Shown here: piece after piece, positions 37,767 through 46,277 of the stretch
Numbering within the stretch: the first letter of the stretch is position 1
Layout: each line of letters starts with the position of its first letter
NCBI RefSeq assembly: GCF_008704205.1
Contig: NZ_VXLC01000004.1
Coordinates: 868,001-932,000 of the forward strand
DNA from: Nocardia colli
Lineage (GTDB): Bacteria > Actinomycetota > Actinomycetes > Mycobacteriales > Mycobacteriaceae
DNA length: 64,000 nt
Reading direction: 5' to 3'
The notes under the pieces: generated by a model
Database searches by the model: none
What the model saw: the letters and a program-made list of their open reading frames with translations, nothing else
What the model was told of the DNA's origin: nothing
Program-made: the position numbers and the translations under genes

Positions 37767-38663
37767 ATGACCGACAACGGGTTCGAGATCACCGCAGACC
37801 TGGTCCGGGACCTGCTACAGGAGCAGCATCCGGACCTTGCGAGGCTGACCATCCGCGAGGTGGCGGGCGGCTGGGGCAACCAGATGTGGCGTCTCGGAGA
37901 CGAGTTGGCCGTGCGCATGCAGCGCATGGACCCGACCCCGGAGCTCCAGCTCAAGGAGCGGCGGTGGCTACCGGTTCTAGCCCCGCGCCTGCCGCTCCCG
38001 GTGCCGAACCCGGTGCGGTTCGGCGAACCGTCCGAGCGTTTCCCCAAGCACTGGACGGTGATGACGTGGGTTCCCGGCGAGCCGCTGGATCACGGCATGA
38101 TCAGCCGCAGTGCCCACGCGGCCGACACGTTGGCGAGTTTCCTTCGGGCACTGCATGTGGAGGCACCGGCCGAAGCGCCGATCTCCGCCGATCGCGGAGG
38201 CCATCCCCGGAACTACACGGACGGTTTCGAGAACCTTCTTCAGGCCGTTGCTCCCGAGGACATCGCCGCCGATGTCCGCAGCGTCTGGGCGGAAGCCGTT
38301 GCGGCCCAGGCGTGGACGGGCCCGCCGGTGTGGGTGCACGGCGACCTCCATCCCGCGAACGTCGTCGTCTCGGACGGAACACTCTCCGGCATAGTCGATT
38401 TCGGTGACATGTTCGCCGGCGACCCGGCGTGGGACCTCGCCGCGGCGTGGGTGCTGCTACCCGCGGGCACCGCCGCACGGTTCTTCGGCAGCTACGCGCA
38501 AGCAGACGACGCGGCAATCCGGCGCGCCCGCGGCCTGGCCGCGATAAAAAGTCTCTTCCTGATGCTCATGGGACAGAACGGAGATCGAGGCCTCCCCGGC
38601 GGCAAGCCGCACTGGGGACCCGTGGGCCGCGCGGCACTAGATCGTGTCCTGCACGGCATTTGA
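37767..38663 (+). CDS. aminoglycoside-phosphotransferase-fold protein
   Basis: The 298-residue protein has an intact kinase-like fold: ATP-lobe VAGGWGNQMWRLGDELAVRMQR, catalytic loop VHGDLHPANVVV and metal-binding IVDFGDMFAGDPAWDL. It belongs to the broad APH family that phosphorylates aminoglycosides, macrolides or metabolites. It follows the DHFR-like gene by 44 bases and is probably co-transcribed. A resistance role is possible but not shown. Confidence 0.9.
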   Translation: MTDNGFEITADLVRDLLQEQHPDLARLTIREVAGGWGNQMWRLGDELAVRMQRMDPTPELQLKERRWLPVLAPRLPLPVPNPVRFGEPSERFPKHWTVMTWVPGEPLDHGMISRSAHAADTLASFLRALHVEAPAEAPISADRGGHPRNYTDGFENLLQAVAPEDIAADVRSVWAEAVAAQAWTGPPVWVHGDLHPANVVVSDGTLSGIVDFGDMFAGDPAWDLAAAWVLLPAGTAARFFGSYAQADDAAIRRARGLAAIKSLFLMLMGQNGDRGLPGGKPHWGPVGRAALDRVLHGI

Positions 38664-38780
38664 CGCAGCTTTCCCCTGCGGGTTGCGGACGGTGATGTAC
38701 TACGCCGAGGTGACGGGGCCCAATAGCGATGGGGGAGAAGCACATAGGGCCCGGAAAAAGCCGACCTCGTACCGGACGTA

Positions 38781-39353
38781 TCAGTCCGGCAACAGGTGCG
38801 CCACGAGGCTGTGTGCCCACTCGGGCGTCAGCGGATCGTTGGTGAAAACGGCCCGGTAGTACAGCGGAGCGAGCACCGCATCCGTGGTGCGCTCCAAGGT
38901 CGGAGGCTGGTTTCCCCGGCCCTGATCGCGTTCGAGGATCGCCTCGAGCTGCTGTTGCCGTTCCCCGCGGCAGGCGGCGGACCCTTGTTCTCCGCCGATG
39001 CCGATGGTGGCGCGCACCAGGGCGAGGGTGTCCGGATCGCAGAGGTCCCTGGCCAGGTCGCACGCGTAGCGCTCCAGATCACCGCGCAGGTTTCCGGTGT
39101 CCGGCACCACGATGTCACCGGAGAAGCGGCTGGTCGCGACGTCGGCGAGCAACTCGCCGACCGAGCCCCAGCGACGGTAGACCGTGGTGGCGTGGACGCC
39201 CGCGCGGGCGGCTATGGCGGGGATGGTCAATTGCTCGGCGACCTCACTGGTGATCAGCTCTTCGGCCGCCCGGTGTACGGCCGCGCGGACTCGGGCGGAA
39301 CGCCCCCCAGGCCTGCTACCTGCGTGGGTTGGAGAGGGGTTCGACACCGACAT
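38781..39353 (-). CDS. TetR-family regulator
   Basis: The 190-residue protein has the TetR DNA-binding domain (VHRAAEELITSEVAEQLTIPAIAARAGVHATTVYRRWGSVGELLADVA) and a variable C-terminal domain (LERYACDLARDLCDPDTLALVRATIG). It is divergent from a hydrolase-OYE operon with three similar 14-base palindromes in the 100-base intergenic region, so it should repress both directions. Confidence 0.93.
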   Translation of the reverse strand: MSVSNPSPTHAGSRPGGRSARVRAAVHRAAEELITSEVAEQLTIPAIAARAGVHATTVYRRWGSVGELLADVATSRFSGDIVVPDTGNLRGDLERYACDLARDLCDPDTLALVRATIGIGGEQGSAACRGERQQQLEAILERDQGRGNQPPTLERTTDAVLAPLYYRAVFTNDPLTPEWAHSLVAHLLPD

Positions 39354-39365
39354 ACGTCCATTATT

Positions 39366-39444
39366 GCACTGATCATTGCTTTTTTTTATTGCAGTGATCG
39401 ATGCGTTTGCGCTACGGTGAGATCACTAACGCAACGATCACTGC
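39366..39444. promoter_or_regulatory. three GATC-centred operator copies
   Basis: Three copies of a pseudo-palindrome GCA-N2-GATC-N2-TGC lie between the divergent genes: GCACTGATCATTGC (39366-39379), GCAGTGATCGATGC (39391-39404) and GCAACGATCACTGC (39431-39444, the reverse complement form). They are the probable binding sites of the TetR protein at 38781-39353. The last lies just before the hydrolase ATG at 39454. Confidence 0.7.
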
Positions 39445-39453
39445 GAGGTTTGC

Positions 39454-40263
39454 ATGACGACTTCAGGTAGGACCAAGCAGAACCGCGAGGTTCAGCGATC
39501 CGGCCACACGACGATCCGATACACCGCCAGCGGTCCGGCGGAAGGTCCGACCCTGGCGCTCATCCACGGATGGGGTTGCGACCGCAGCGATTTCGATGCG
39601 GTGACCGACCATCTGCCCGAGGACTACCGGGTCCTCGCGATCGATCTCGCCGAGCACGGCGAGTCCCGGTCGACCCGGGACGTCTGGACCATCGAGGAGT
39701 TCGCGCACGACGTGGCCGCGGTGCTGCGCGCCGAGTCGGCGAACGCGGTGATCGTGGCGGGTCACTCGCATGGCGGCGCGGTCGCCGTCGAGGTCGGCCG
39801 ACTGTTCCCCGATCTGGTCTCGCAGGTGGTCGCGCTCGACGCGCTGCACTACCTGTCGCTGTTCCCCGCGTTGGACGACGAGCAGACCGAGGCGATGGTG
39901 CACATGTTCCGAACGGACTTCGCCGGTGCGGTGCGTGGTCTCGTCGAGGGAGGTTCGCCGGCCGGAACGGACCAGGCGCGCCAGGACGCCTACTTCGACA
40001 AGATGGTCGCGGTGCGGCAACCCGCAGGCCTGCGGGCCATCGAAGGCCTGATCCACTGGGACATGGACGCCGCGCTGCGCGAAACGAAGCCGCCGATCAC
40101 CGTCTTCGCGATCCGTGACCTGGTGACCCAGGAGGCGCTCGACCGCTACGCGGACCGCCTCGACATCGTGCTCATCGACCTGGGCAGTCACCACTTCCAG
40201 GTAGAGGCCCCCGAAGGCACGGCGCAGCTGCTGGCCGGCGTGCAGGAGCGAGTTCGGCTGTGA
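39454..40263 (+). CDS. alpha/beta hydrolase
   Basis: The 269-residue protein has the hydrolase motifs: LIHGWGCDRSDFD, nucleophile Ser in VAGHSHGGAVA, catalytic His in LGSHHFQVEAPEG and acid in AIRDLVTQE. The preceding intergenic region contains three operator copies, so it is a TetR-controlled enzyme. The stop overlaps the next gene start in GTGA. Confidence 0.92.
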   Translation: MTTSGRTKQNREVQRSGHTTIRYTASGPAEGPTLALIHGWGCDRSDFDAVTDHLPEDYRVLAIDLAEHGESRSTRDVWTIEEFAHDVAAVLRAESANAVIVAGHSHGGAVAVEVGRLFPDLVSQVVALDALHYLSLFPALDDEQTEAMVHMFRTDFAGAVRGLVEGGSPAGTDQARQDAYFDKMVAVRQPAGLRAIEGLIHWDMDAALRETKPPITVFAIRDLVTQEALDRYADRLDIVLIDLGSHHFQVEAPEGTAQLLAGVQERVRL

Positions 40264-41336
40264 CCACCCGACCCGAGCTGAGCCCACTGCGACTGCGGGA
40301 AGTCACCTTTCCCAATCGTGTGTGGATGTCCCCGATGGCCCAATACGCCGCGGGCCCGGACGGAAAACCGAACGACTGGCATCTCGTGCACTACGGCGCC
40401 CGCGCGGTCGGCGCGGTCGGTCTGATCATGGTCGAGGCCACCGCCGTCGGCCCGCTGCATCGGACCACCACCGCCGACCTCGGCATCTGGAACGAGGACC
40501 AGGCCGCCGCGCACCGCCGCCTGACCTCGTTCATCCGCGAGCGCGGCACGGTTCCCGGGATTCAATTGCAGGCCGCCGGCCGCAAAGGTTCACACCAGCT
40601 GCCCTGGGTGGGTGACGGGCAGAACGGTTCCGTGGGGGTGACCGACGGCGGCTGGCGGACGTTCGGCTCTTCGCCGATTCCGTTCGGCGACTTGGCCGTA
40701 CCGCGGGAAGCCGATCACGCCGACATCGATGAGGTGGTCGAGGCGTTCGCCCATGCGGCCCGGATGGCCGCGCTGGCCGGATATCAAGTGGTCGAGATCC
40801 AAGGCTCGCACGGATACCTCCTGCACGAGTTCCTCTCACCGCTGACCAATCACCGCACCGACGAATACGGCGGCAGTCCGCAGAATCGGATGCGGCTCGC
40901 GCTGCGGGTGGCCCGCGCAGTCCGGGAGGCATTCCCGGCCGGCAACCCGGTCTCCGTCCGGATCACCGCCACGGACTGGGTCGAGGGCGGGCTCACCATC
41001 GACGACGCGGTGCTGTTCGCCAAGGAACTCGCGGCCCTGGGGATCGACCTCCTGGACGTCACATCCGGACTGGTGGTGCGCGACCAGCAGGCTCGCCCGC
41101 CGAAGCGGCCCGGGGTCCACGTCGAGTTCGCGTCGACGCTCAAGAACGCGACGGGACTCGCGGTCACCGCGGTCGGCCAGATCGCAGACGTGTCGCTGGT
41201 CGGCGAACTGGTGGCGAACGGTCAGTTGGACGCCGCGATGCTGGGACGTCCGTTGCTTCGCGACCCGTACCTCGCCTTACGCCAGCCCCCGATGGATAAA
41301 ACGGCCTGGCCCGACCAGTATCAACGCGCTCTGTGA
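40260..41336 (+). CDS. NADH:flavin oxidoreductase, Old Yellow Enzyme family
   Basis: The 358-residue FMN TIM-barrel enzyme matches the YqjM-type OYE branch: RLREVTFPNRVWMSPMAQYAA, IQLQAAGRKGSH, VVEIQGSHGYLLHEFLSPLTNHRTDEYGGS and AMLGRPLLRDPYLALRQ. It reduces alpha,beta-unsaturated carbonyls or related electrophiles with NAD(P)H. It is coupled to the hydrolase by a GTGA overlap; together they look like an inducible detoxification pair. The GTG start is fixed by this overlap. Confidence 0.93.
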   Translation: MTTRPELSPLRLREVTFPNRVWMSPMAQYAAGPDGKPNDWHLVHYGARAVGAVGLIMVEATAVGPLHRTTTADLGIWNEDQAAAHRRLTSFIRERGTVPGIQLQAAGRKGSHQLPWVGDGQNGSVGVTDGGWRTFGSSPIPFGDLAVPREADHADIDEVVEAFAHAARMAALAGYQVVEIQGSHGYLLHEFLSPLTNHRTDEYGGSPQNRMRLALRVARAVREAFPAGNPVSVRITATDWVEGGLTIDDAVLFAKELAALGIDLLDVTSGLVVRDQQARPPKRPGVHVEFASTLKNATGLAVTAVGQIADVSLVGELVANGQLDAAMLGRPLLRDPYLALRQPPMDKTAWPDQYQRAL

Positions 41337-41374
41337 GCCATTGGGGCCGGCGTGGGACGTGAGTTCGAAAGAGA

Positions 41375-41406
41375 GTCTTGCGTAGTTAATATTAACCATG
41401 CAAGAC
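41375..41406. promoter_or_regulatory. 32-base palindromic operator
   Basis: Outer arms GTCTTGC (41375-41381) and GCAAGAC (41400-41406) and a central perfect palindrome GTTAATATTAAC (41385-41396) share the centre 41390.5. It lies just before the membrane protein start at 41414. A near copy of its right half recurs at 41944-41958 before the MarR gene. Confidence 0.75.
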
Positions 41407-41413
41407 TGAGGTC

Positions 41414-41947
41414 ATGAGCACAACCTCTTACCTCGCCCAGACCTCCGTTCCTTTGATCTGGCCGCTGATCGCGGTCGTCGGCGCATTCGTCGCCACCCGG
41501 CACAGCCCCTCCCGTCAGGCGGCGCTCGAAACCTGGCACCGGTGGTGGGCCGTCGTCGCACTCGGGTTCGGCAGCCTGTGGATGACGATCACCTTCGTGT
41601 TGGTTCCCGACGTCATGGCGACCGCGATCGGCTTCGACTCGACCCCGTTCCAGTTCGAGATCGCGTTCGCCAACCTCGGCCTCGCCGTCATGGGCTTCCG
41701 CGCCGTCTCGGCGACGGCTCGCGAACGCATCACCATCGGCCTCGGCGCTGGAATGTTCCTCTGGGGCGCGCTGATCGGTCACGTCTACCAGTGGTTGGCC
41801 AACGGCGACCACCAGCCCGGCAACACCGGGGGAGTCCTGGTCTGCGACCTGCTCCTCCCCGCCGTCCTGATCATCCTCGCCCGGCGCTCGCAACAACTGT
41901 CCGCCACCGAGCAGACCGAGACCGCCTTCGCCGCCGTCAAGTCTTAA
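41414..41947 (+). CDS. DUF6790-like membrane protein
   Basis: The 177-residue protein has four hydrophobic segments (VPLIWPLIAVVGAFVAT, WWAVVALGFGSLWMTITFVLV, IGLGAGMFLWGALIGHVYQW, GGVLVCDLLLPAVLIILA). The pattern fits the DUF6790 family of small integral membrane proteins of unknown role. It is placed between a 32-base palindrome and a MarR gene, so the MarR protein probably represses it. Membrane genes of this arrangement are often detergent- or solvent-inducible. Confidence 0.8.
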   Translation: MSTTSYLAQTSVPLIWPLIAVVGAFVATRHSPSRQAALETWHRWWAVVALGFGSLWMTITFVLVPDVMATAIGFDSTPFQFEIAFANLGLAVMGFRAVSATARERITIGLGAGMFLWGALIGHVYQWLANGDHQPGNTGGVLVCDLLLPAVLIILARRSQQLSATEQTETAFAAVKS

Positions 41948-41958
41948 CCAGGCAACAC
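41944..41958. promoter_or_regulatory. operator half-site before marR
   Basis: TTAACCAGGCAACAC matches TTAACCATGCAAGAC of the upstream palindrome (41392-41406) at 13 of 15 positions. It lies 17 bases before the MarR start and suggests autoregulation. Confidence 0.55.
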
Positions 41959-41975
41959 TCGGTTATGCTCGACAC

Positions 41976-42395
41976 GTGGACGATGGACTCGGAGACTTGC
42001 TGCATCGCGTGGTGTACCTACTCGGCGAAGCGGCCCGGCGGCGAGTGGACAACACCGCCGGGCTCAGCTACAGCCAAATCCGCCTGCTGGGAACCCTGGA
42101 AGACATCGAACCGGTCACCCAGCACCAATTGGCCCAAGCGCTGGCGGTCTCCGACCCGGCCGTCAGCCGCGCACTACGCCCTTTGGAAGAAGCCGGACTC
42201 GTGCACATCGAAACCGACTCCGACCACAAGCGCCGCCGCCTGGTCGGCCTCACCGAAGCCGGCCGAAAAGCGTTCCACACCAACGGCAAACCCCTGGTCG
42301 ACGAACTACGCACCGCCCTACTCGCCGCCGACTTCCCCTACGACCGCTACCTGAACGACACCCTCGCGCTGGCCGAACTCCTCGAACCGTCTTGA
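41976..42395 (+). CDS. MarR-family regulator
   Basis: The 139-residue protein has the MarR winged helix (SYSQIRLLGTLEDIEPVTQHQLAQALAVSDPAVSRALRPLEEAGLVHIETDSDHKRRRLVGLTEAGRKAF). It starts at a GTG 28 bases after the membrane protein. Two copies of related sequence, at 41375-41406 and 41944-41958, are its likely operators. It should dissociate on ligand binding and derepress the membrane protein. Confidence 0.93.
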   Translation: MDDGLGDLLHRVVYLLGEAARRRVDNTAGLSYSQIRLLGTLEDIEPVTQHQLAQALAVSDPAVSRALRPLEEAGLVHIETDSDHKRRRLVGLTEAGRKAFHTNGKPLVDELRTALLAADFPYDRYLNDTLALAELLEPS

Positions 42396-42456
42396 TAGCA
42401 CACCGAATCGACCTTGCCGCTGCGGACGATCTGTCCTACCGCAGCGGCTTCGCCGT

Positions 42457-43803
42457 TCAGGCGAAGTCGAAAATCGGTGGGAGTACGACGATTACGGCTG
42501 CGGCCCACGCCCCGTAAACCGGGAGGTAACGGGTTTGCCAGCGTTCGACGTCGGCGAATCCGTGTCGGCCACGGACGAATCCGAAGCCGAGCCAGACCGA
42601 CCAGGCCAGGTTCACCAGGAGCACCAGGTTCATGCCGAGGGCTACCGCCTTGTTCGGGGTGAAGCCGAATTCCGCTATGCGGGACAGCATTGCGGCCAGC
42701 ATCACCACGTCGACGGCGAGGGCGCTGATGACCAGGAGCAGTTGCAGCCGGTCGAAGGTGTCGGGTGCGAGTCGCGGATCGCGCGCGGAGATCGCGTACA
42801 ACAGCAATCCGAGCACCACCACGAGGATCAGGTCCATCAGGATCAGCAGATTGCGGTCGATGTCGATGACGCTGCGGTTGGCCGCGAACGCCACCAGCAG
42901 CGCGAGCAGCATCACGACGGTGAGCGGGGTGAACACGCGCGTGAGCACCGGGGCGATGTTCTCCACCACGTTCTGCTTGGCCTCGACCAGCCAGGCCGCG
43001 ACGATCACCGCGCCCGCGATGCCGAACGGCGCCACCCAGTCCTGGATGACCCATTCGATGCTCATGCCGAGCGTGTCGAACGCGTTGACCGTCAGCCCCA
43101 TCAGCACGCCGCCGCCGAACGCGAGCAGGGTCAGGTAGACGATCCATTCACCGGTGAACCGGATGAAATCCATTCGGCGCCGGTCGGATTGCCAGTCCCC
43201 GCCGACGTAGGCGAGGCCGACGGCGAACCACAACGCGATCGGCGCGTGGATCGCGGCGATGACCTCGGTCGATCCGTCCGGCTCGAACGGAAAGACGTTC
43301 AGCACCACGGCCGCGAGCGCGAACGGCACCAGCAACGCGGCGGCGACGCGCGGGCGGACCTGCCGCTTCCATGCGAAATATCCAGCGAGGAAAGGCAATA
43401 CGAACAGGCTGAGATTGCGCGCCGCCGTCGCGCCGTCGAGCAACGCAAGGCCGGCCTTCAACGCCAGCGCCGCAACCACGGCCAGCGCGAGCACGACGAT
43501 CAGCTCACGCTTGGGCCGAGCGTCCCCGCCTTCCGGCTCCGCCGGCAGCAGTACCAACTGTTTCCACAGCCGCTCGGAATGTTCACGGGCGAACTCGCGC
43601 GAGATCGAGTCCACGCTGCCCATCCGTTTCACCGCGACCAGGAATGCCTCGTCGGACGCCAGCCCGGCACCGGTCAGGTCCGAAACCTGCTCGCGCAGAT
43701 GGTCTTCCATCTCCTCGACATCGGCAGCCGAGATCGCCTGATGGCGCTGGACATATCCGCGCCACTGCCCGATCTGCGATTCCAGCTCGGCATCGGTACT
43801 CAT
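42457..43803 (-). CDS. permease-prefix-domain membrane protein
   Basis: The 448-residue protein begins with a soluble permease-prefix/HAAS helical domain (LESQIGQWRGYVQRHQAISAADVEEMEDHLREQVSDLTGAGLASDEAFLVAVKRMG) found in proteins controlled by PadR genes. About ten hydrophobic helices follow (for example ELIVVLALAVVAALALKAGLALL, LSLFVLPFLAGYFAW, LLILMDLILVVVLGLLLYAI). The TGATG overlap with padR couples the two. Its function is unknown; a stress-responsive envelope protein is likely. Confidence 0.87.
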   Translation of the reverse strand: MSTDAELESQIGQWRGYVQRHQAISAADVEEMEDHLREQVSDLTGAGLASDEAFLVAVKRMGSVDSISREFAREHSERLWKQLVLLPAEPEGGDARPKRELIVVLALAVVAALALKAGLALLDGATAARNLSLFVLPFLAGYFAWKRQVRPRVAAALLVPFALAAVVLNVFPFEPDGSTEVIAAIHAPIALWFAVGLAYVGGDWQSDRRRMDFIRFTGEWIVYLTLLAFGGGVLMGLTVNAFDTLGMSIEWVIQDWVAPFGIAGAVIVAAWLVEAKQNVVENIAPVLTRVFTPLTVVMLLALLVAFAANRSVIDIDRNLLILMDLILVVVLGLLLYAISARDPRLAPDTFDRLQLLLVISALAVDVVMLAAMLSRIAEFGFTPNKAVALGMNLVLLVNLAWSVWLGFGFVRGRHGFADVERWQTRYLPVYGAWAAAVIVVLPPIFDFA

Positions 43804-44165
43804 CACGCCCATCCCTTCGCCGCGTCCGGCGGTTGCTCGACGCTGCGCCAGACCTGCCCGAGTGCCTCGGCCACGACCGCCCACTGGGTGCGGCGTTCCG
43901 CGAGCGCGGCCCGACCCGACTCGGTGATCGCATAGTGTTTGCGCCGCCGCCCGCTGTCGGCGGACTGCCAGCTCGATGTCACATGCCCCAGCCGTTCCAA
44001 CCGGTGCAGCAACGGATAGAGCATCCCGTCGGTCCATTGCATGCGCCCGCCGGACAGCTCGTTGACCCGTTTGAGAATGGCGTACCCGTAGGACTCGCCG
44101 TCGGCGAGTATCCCGAGTACCAGCGGCGTCGCCGACGCCGCCACCAAGTCTTTGTCTATGTGCAC
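43803..44165 (-). CDS. PadR-family regulator
   Basis: The 120-residue protein has the PadR winged helix (ASATPLVLGILADGESYGYAILKRVNELSGGRMQWTDGMLYPLLHRLERLGHVTSSWQ) and the family C-terminal helix. The GTG start at 44165 gives the usual length; the frame is open further upstream but does not look like PadR. A perfect 9-5-9 palindrome lies nine bases upstream. It is translationally coupled to the membrane protein gene. Confidence 0.92.
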   Translation of the reverse strand: MHIDKDLVAASATPLVLGILADGESYGYAILKRVNELSGGRMQWTDGMLYPLLHRLERLGHVTSSWQSADSGRRRKHYAITESGRAALAERRTQWAVVAEALGQVWRSVEQPPDAAKGWA

Positions 44166-44173
44166 CGGACTCC

Positions 44174-44196
44174 GATACCTAGATCTGCTAGGTATC
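44174..44196. promoter_or_regulatory. PadR operator
   Basis: GATACCTAG (44174-44182) and CTAGGTATC (44188-44196) form a perfect inverted repeat with a 5-base spacer, directly upstream of padR. It is the likely autoregulatory site. Confidence 0.75.
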
Positions 44197-44305
44197 GACG
44201 TTAGCAGAGACCTCGGCTGGTATCGATGATCCGGCCCGAGACCGATGATTTTCGTGGCTGTCCCGGGTCTACACAGCAGATCGATCCGAAACCCCGGGAG
44301 GAACC

Positions 44306-45010
44306 GTGACCGAGAAGACCACCAGCGCACTGCCACCCGTCGTAGACCGGCAGACTTGGCAAGCCGCGCTCGACGATTTACGGATACGAGAGAAGGCCGC
44401 CACCCGCGAACTCGACGCCATCGCCGCCCAGCGCCGCAGACTCCCGATGGTCGAGCTCCCGGACTACACGCTGATCGGCGCGGACGGCCCGGTCCGGCTG
44501 GTCGACGTCTTCGACGGGCGTTCCCAGCTCATCGTCTACAACCACATGTGGTCCGACGGCGCCGAGTGGCAGTGCGGCGGCTGCACCGGGCTCACCTCGC
44601 AGTACGTCCGCCTGGACCTGCTGGCCAACTACGATGCGCGTTTCGTCATCGTCACCAACGGCCCGATCGAGGAAGCGCTGGCCTACAAGACCAAAGTCGG
44701 CAACAAGATGGACTGGTACTCGTCCGCGGAAAGCTCGTTCGGCGCGGACGTCGACGCCCCGCCCGGCGCCGGCTTCGGGGTGAACGTCTTCCTCCGCGAC
44801 GGCGACAAGGTCTACCGCACCTGGCACACCAACGGCCGCGGCACCGAACAACTCAGCTACACCTTCGCGCTGATCGACGTCCTGCCCTGGGGCCGCCAGG
44901 AAGAATGGCAGGATTCCCCCGACGGCTGGCCCAAGTCGCCCACCTACTCCAAGTGGCTCGACTCCCCCGACGTCGCCCGCCTCTTCGGCCCCAACGGCGA
45001 AACATCCTAG
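44306..45010 (+). CDS. DUF899 thioredoxin-like protein
   Basis: The 234-residue protein matches the DUF899 family: a thioredoxin-like core (LVDVFDGRSQLIVYNHMW) with the conserved GGCTGLTSQYVRLDLLANYDARFVIVTNGPIEEALAYKTK, and WHTNGRGTEQLSYTFALIDVLPWGRQEEWQDSP. Members lack a CxxC redox pair. The start is a GTG at 44306. It is divergent from padR and convergent with the MFS exporter of the biosynthetic operon, whose end (45060) is 49 bases away. Confidence 0.88.
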   Translation: MTEKTTSALPPVVDRQTWQAALDDLRIREKAATRELDAIAAQRRRLPMVELPDYTLIGADGPVRLVDVFDGRSQLIVYNHMWSDGAEWQCGGCTGLTSQYVRLDLLANYDARFVIVTNGPIEEALAYKTKVGNKMDWYSSAESSFGADVDAPPGAGFGVNVFLRDGDKVYRTWHTNGRGTEQLSYTFALIDVLPWGRQEEWQDSPDGWPKSPTYSKWLDSPDVARLFGPNGETS

Positions 45011-45059
45011 GGGGCAGCGGGTTTCACCGGCTTCGACGGTAAAGCGCGAAAGGGGCGAT

Positions 45060-46277
45060 TCAGGAGACGAAGCGTGGGGTTCCGGCTCGTGCGCCGGACA
45101 CGATCTGCACGAGCGAAAGCGCCATCAGCAGGACCAGGACCGAGGTCCAGGCGTGGGTGAGGTCGTGTAGGGCGCCGGCCAGGACCGGGCCGATCGCGCA
45201 GAGGGCGAAGCCGGCGATTTGGCTCATCGCGGTCAGTTTCGCCGTTGTCTGGGCGTCGTGCGACCGGAGGATCGGGAGTGAGTAGCCGATCGCGGTGCCG
45301 GCGCCCAGTCCGATGCCGAGCAGGGTCATCCAGACGATCGCCGCACCGGTCGGCGAAATCAGCAGTCCAGCAAAGGCAATGGCCAGCACGGCGCCGGTCG
45401 AGGTGGCGGCCCAGACCTGTCGTTCGCTGCGGTTCACCAGGATGGACATGGCCAGCGCGGAGGGGACCGCGACCAGATTGGCGACCGAGAGCATGCCGCC
45501 CGCCACCGAGGCGTTCATGCCGGCGTCCACGAGAATCGTTGGCAGCCATGCGGAAACGGTGTAGAACAGCAGCGCGGGCATGGCGAAGAAGATGGTTACC
45601 GCCCAGGCCAGCGGCTGTAACCACAGGCTGCGCGGCGTGCCCTCCGACGCGGGTCCGGTGCCTGCGTCGCTGCGAACGCGCAACTGCGGCAACCAGACCA
45701 GCCACGCGATGACCACGGGAACGGCCCACAGGCCCAGCGTCGCGCGCCAGCCGAACCCGGTGGCATCCTGCAGCGGCAGCGTGATTCCGGAGGCCGCGGC
45801 CGCACCGGTGTACAGCGACATGGTGTAGAGCCCGGTCAGCAACCCGACGTGGGCCGGGTGATCGCGCTTGATCGCGGCCGGCACCAGAACGTTGCCGACG
45901 GTGATGGCCAGACCGATGATCGCGGTCCCCGCGAACAGCGCAGGCACGCCGGGCAGCAGTCGAATACCGAAGCCGGCCAACAACACCAGCAGCGCGAACC
46001 CGATGGTGCGGTTGAGCCCGAGCGTGCGCCCGATGCGCGGCGTCAGCCCGGAGAAGCCGACCCAGCACGCGATCGGCACCGCCACCAGCAGGCTGGCGAC
46101 GGTGCTGTTGAACCCCTCCTGCTGCTGCACCTGCGGCATCAGCGTCGAAATCGCCGTGATCGGCGGCCGCAGGTTCAGCGCGACCAGCGACACGCCGACG
46201 GCCACCAGCCAGATCGGCACCGCCACCGCGGATTTCGGCGCAACCGCCGGGGTGTCAGCTGTCGAGTCCGCCCTCAC
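45060..46277 (-). CDS. MFS exporter (CynX/NimT-like)
   Basis: The 405-residue protein has about twelve hydrophobic helices and the CynX/NimT-like MFS text (VSLVALNLRPPITAISTLMPQVQ, LLTGLYTMSLYTGAAAASGITLPLQDATGFGWRATLGLWAVPVVIAWLVWLPQL). The GTG at 46277 overlaps the diiron oxygenase stop in GTGA, the pattern used throughout this operon; the TTG at 46304 is a less likely alternative. It is the last gene of the minus-strand cluster and the best candidate for export of the product and self-protection. Confidence 0.9.
   Translation of the reverse strand: MRADSTADTPAVAPKSAVAVPIWLVAVGVSLVALNLRPPITAISTLMPQVQQQEGFNSTVASLLVAVPIACWVGFSGLTPRIGRTLGLNRTIGFALLVLLAGFGIRLLPGVPALFAGTAIIGLAITVGNVLVPAAIKRDHPAHVGLLTGLYTMSLYTGAAAASGITLPLQDATGFGWRATLGLWAVPVVIAWLVWLPQLRVRSDAGTGPASEGTPRSLWLQPLAWAVTIFFAMPALLFYTVSAWLPTILVDAGMNASVAGGMLSVANLVAVPSALAMSILVNRSERQVWAATSTGAVLAIAFAGLLISPTGAAIVWMTLLGIGLGAGTAIGYSLPILRSHDAQTTAKLTAMSQIAGFALCAIGPVLAGALHDLTHAWTSVLVLLMALSLVQIVSGARAGTPRFVS

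Noticed and set aside
38661..38682. Small hairpin CGCAG/CTGCG just after the APH-fold gene
   Set aside because: Five base pairs without a T run; too weak to call a terminator.
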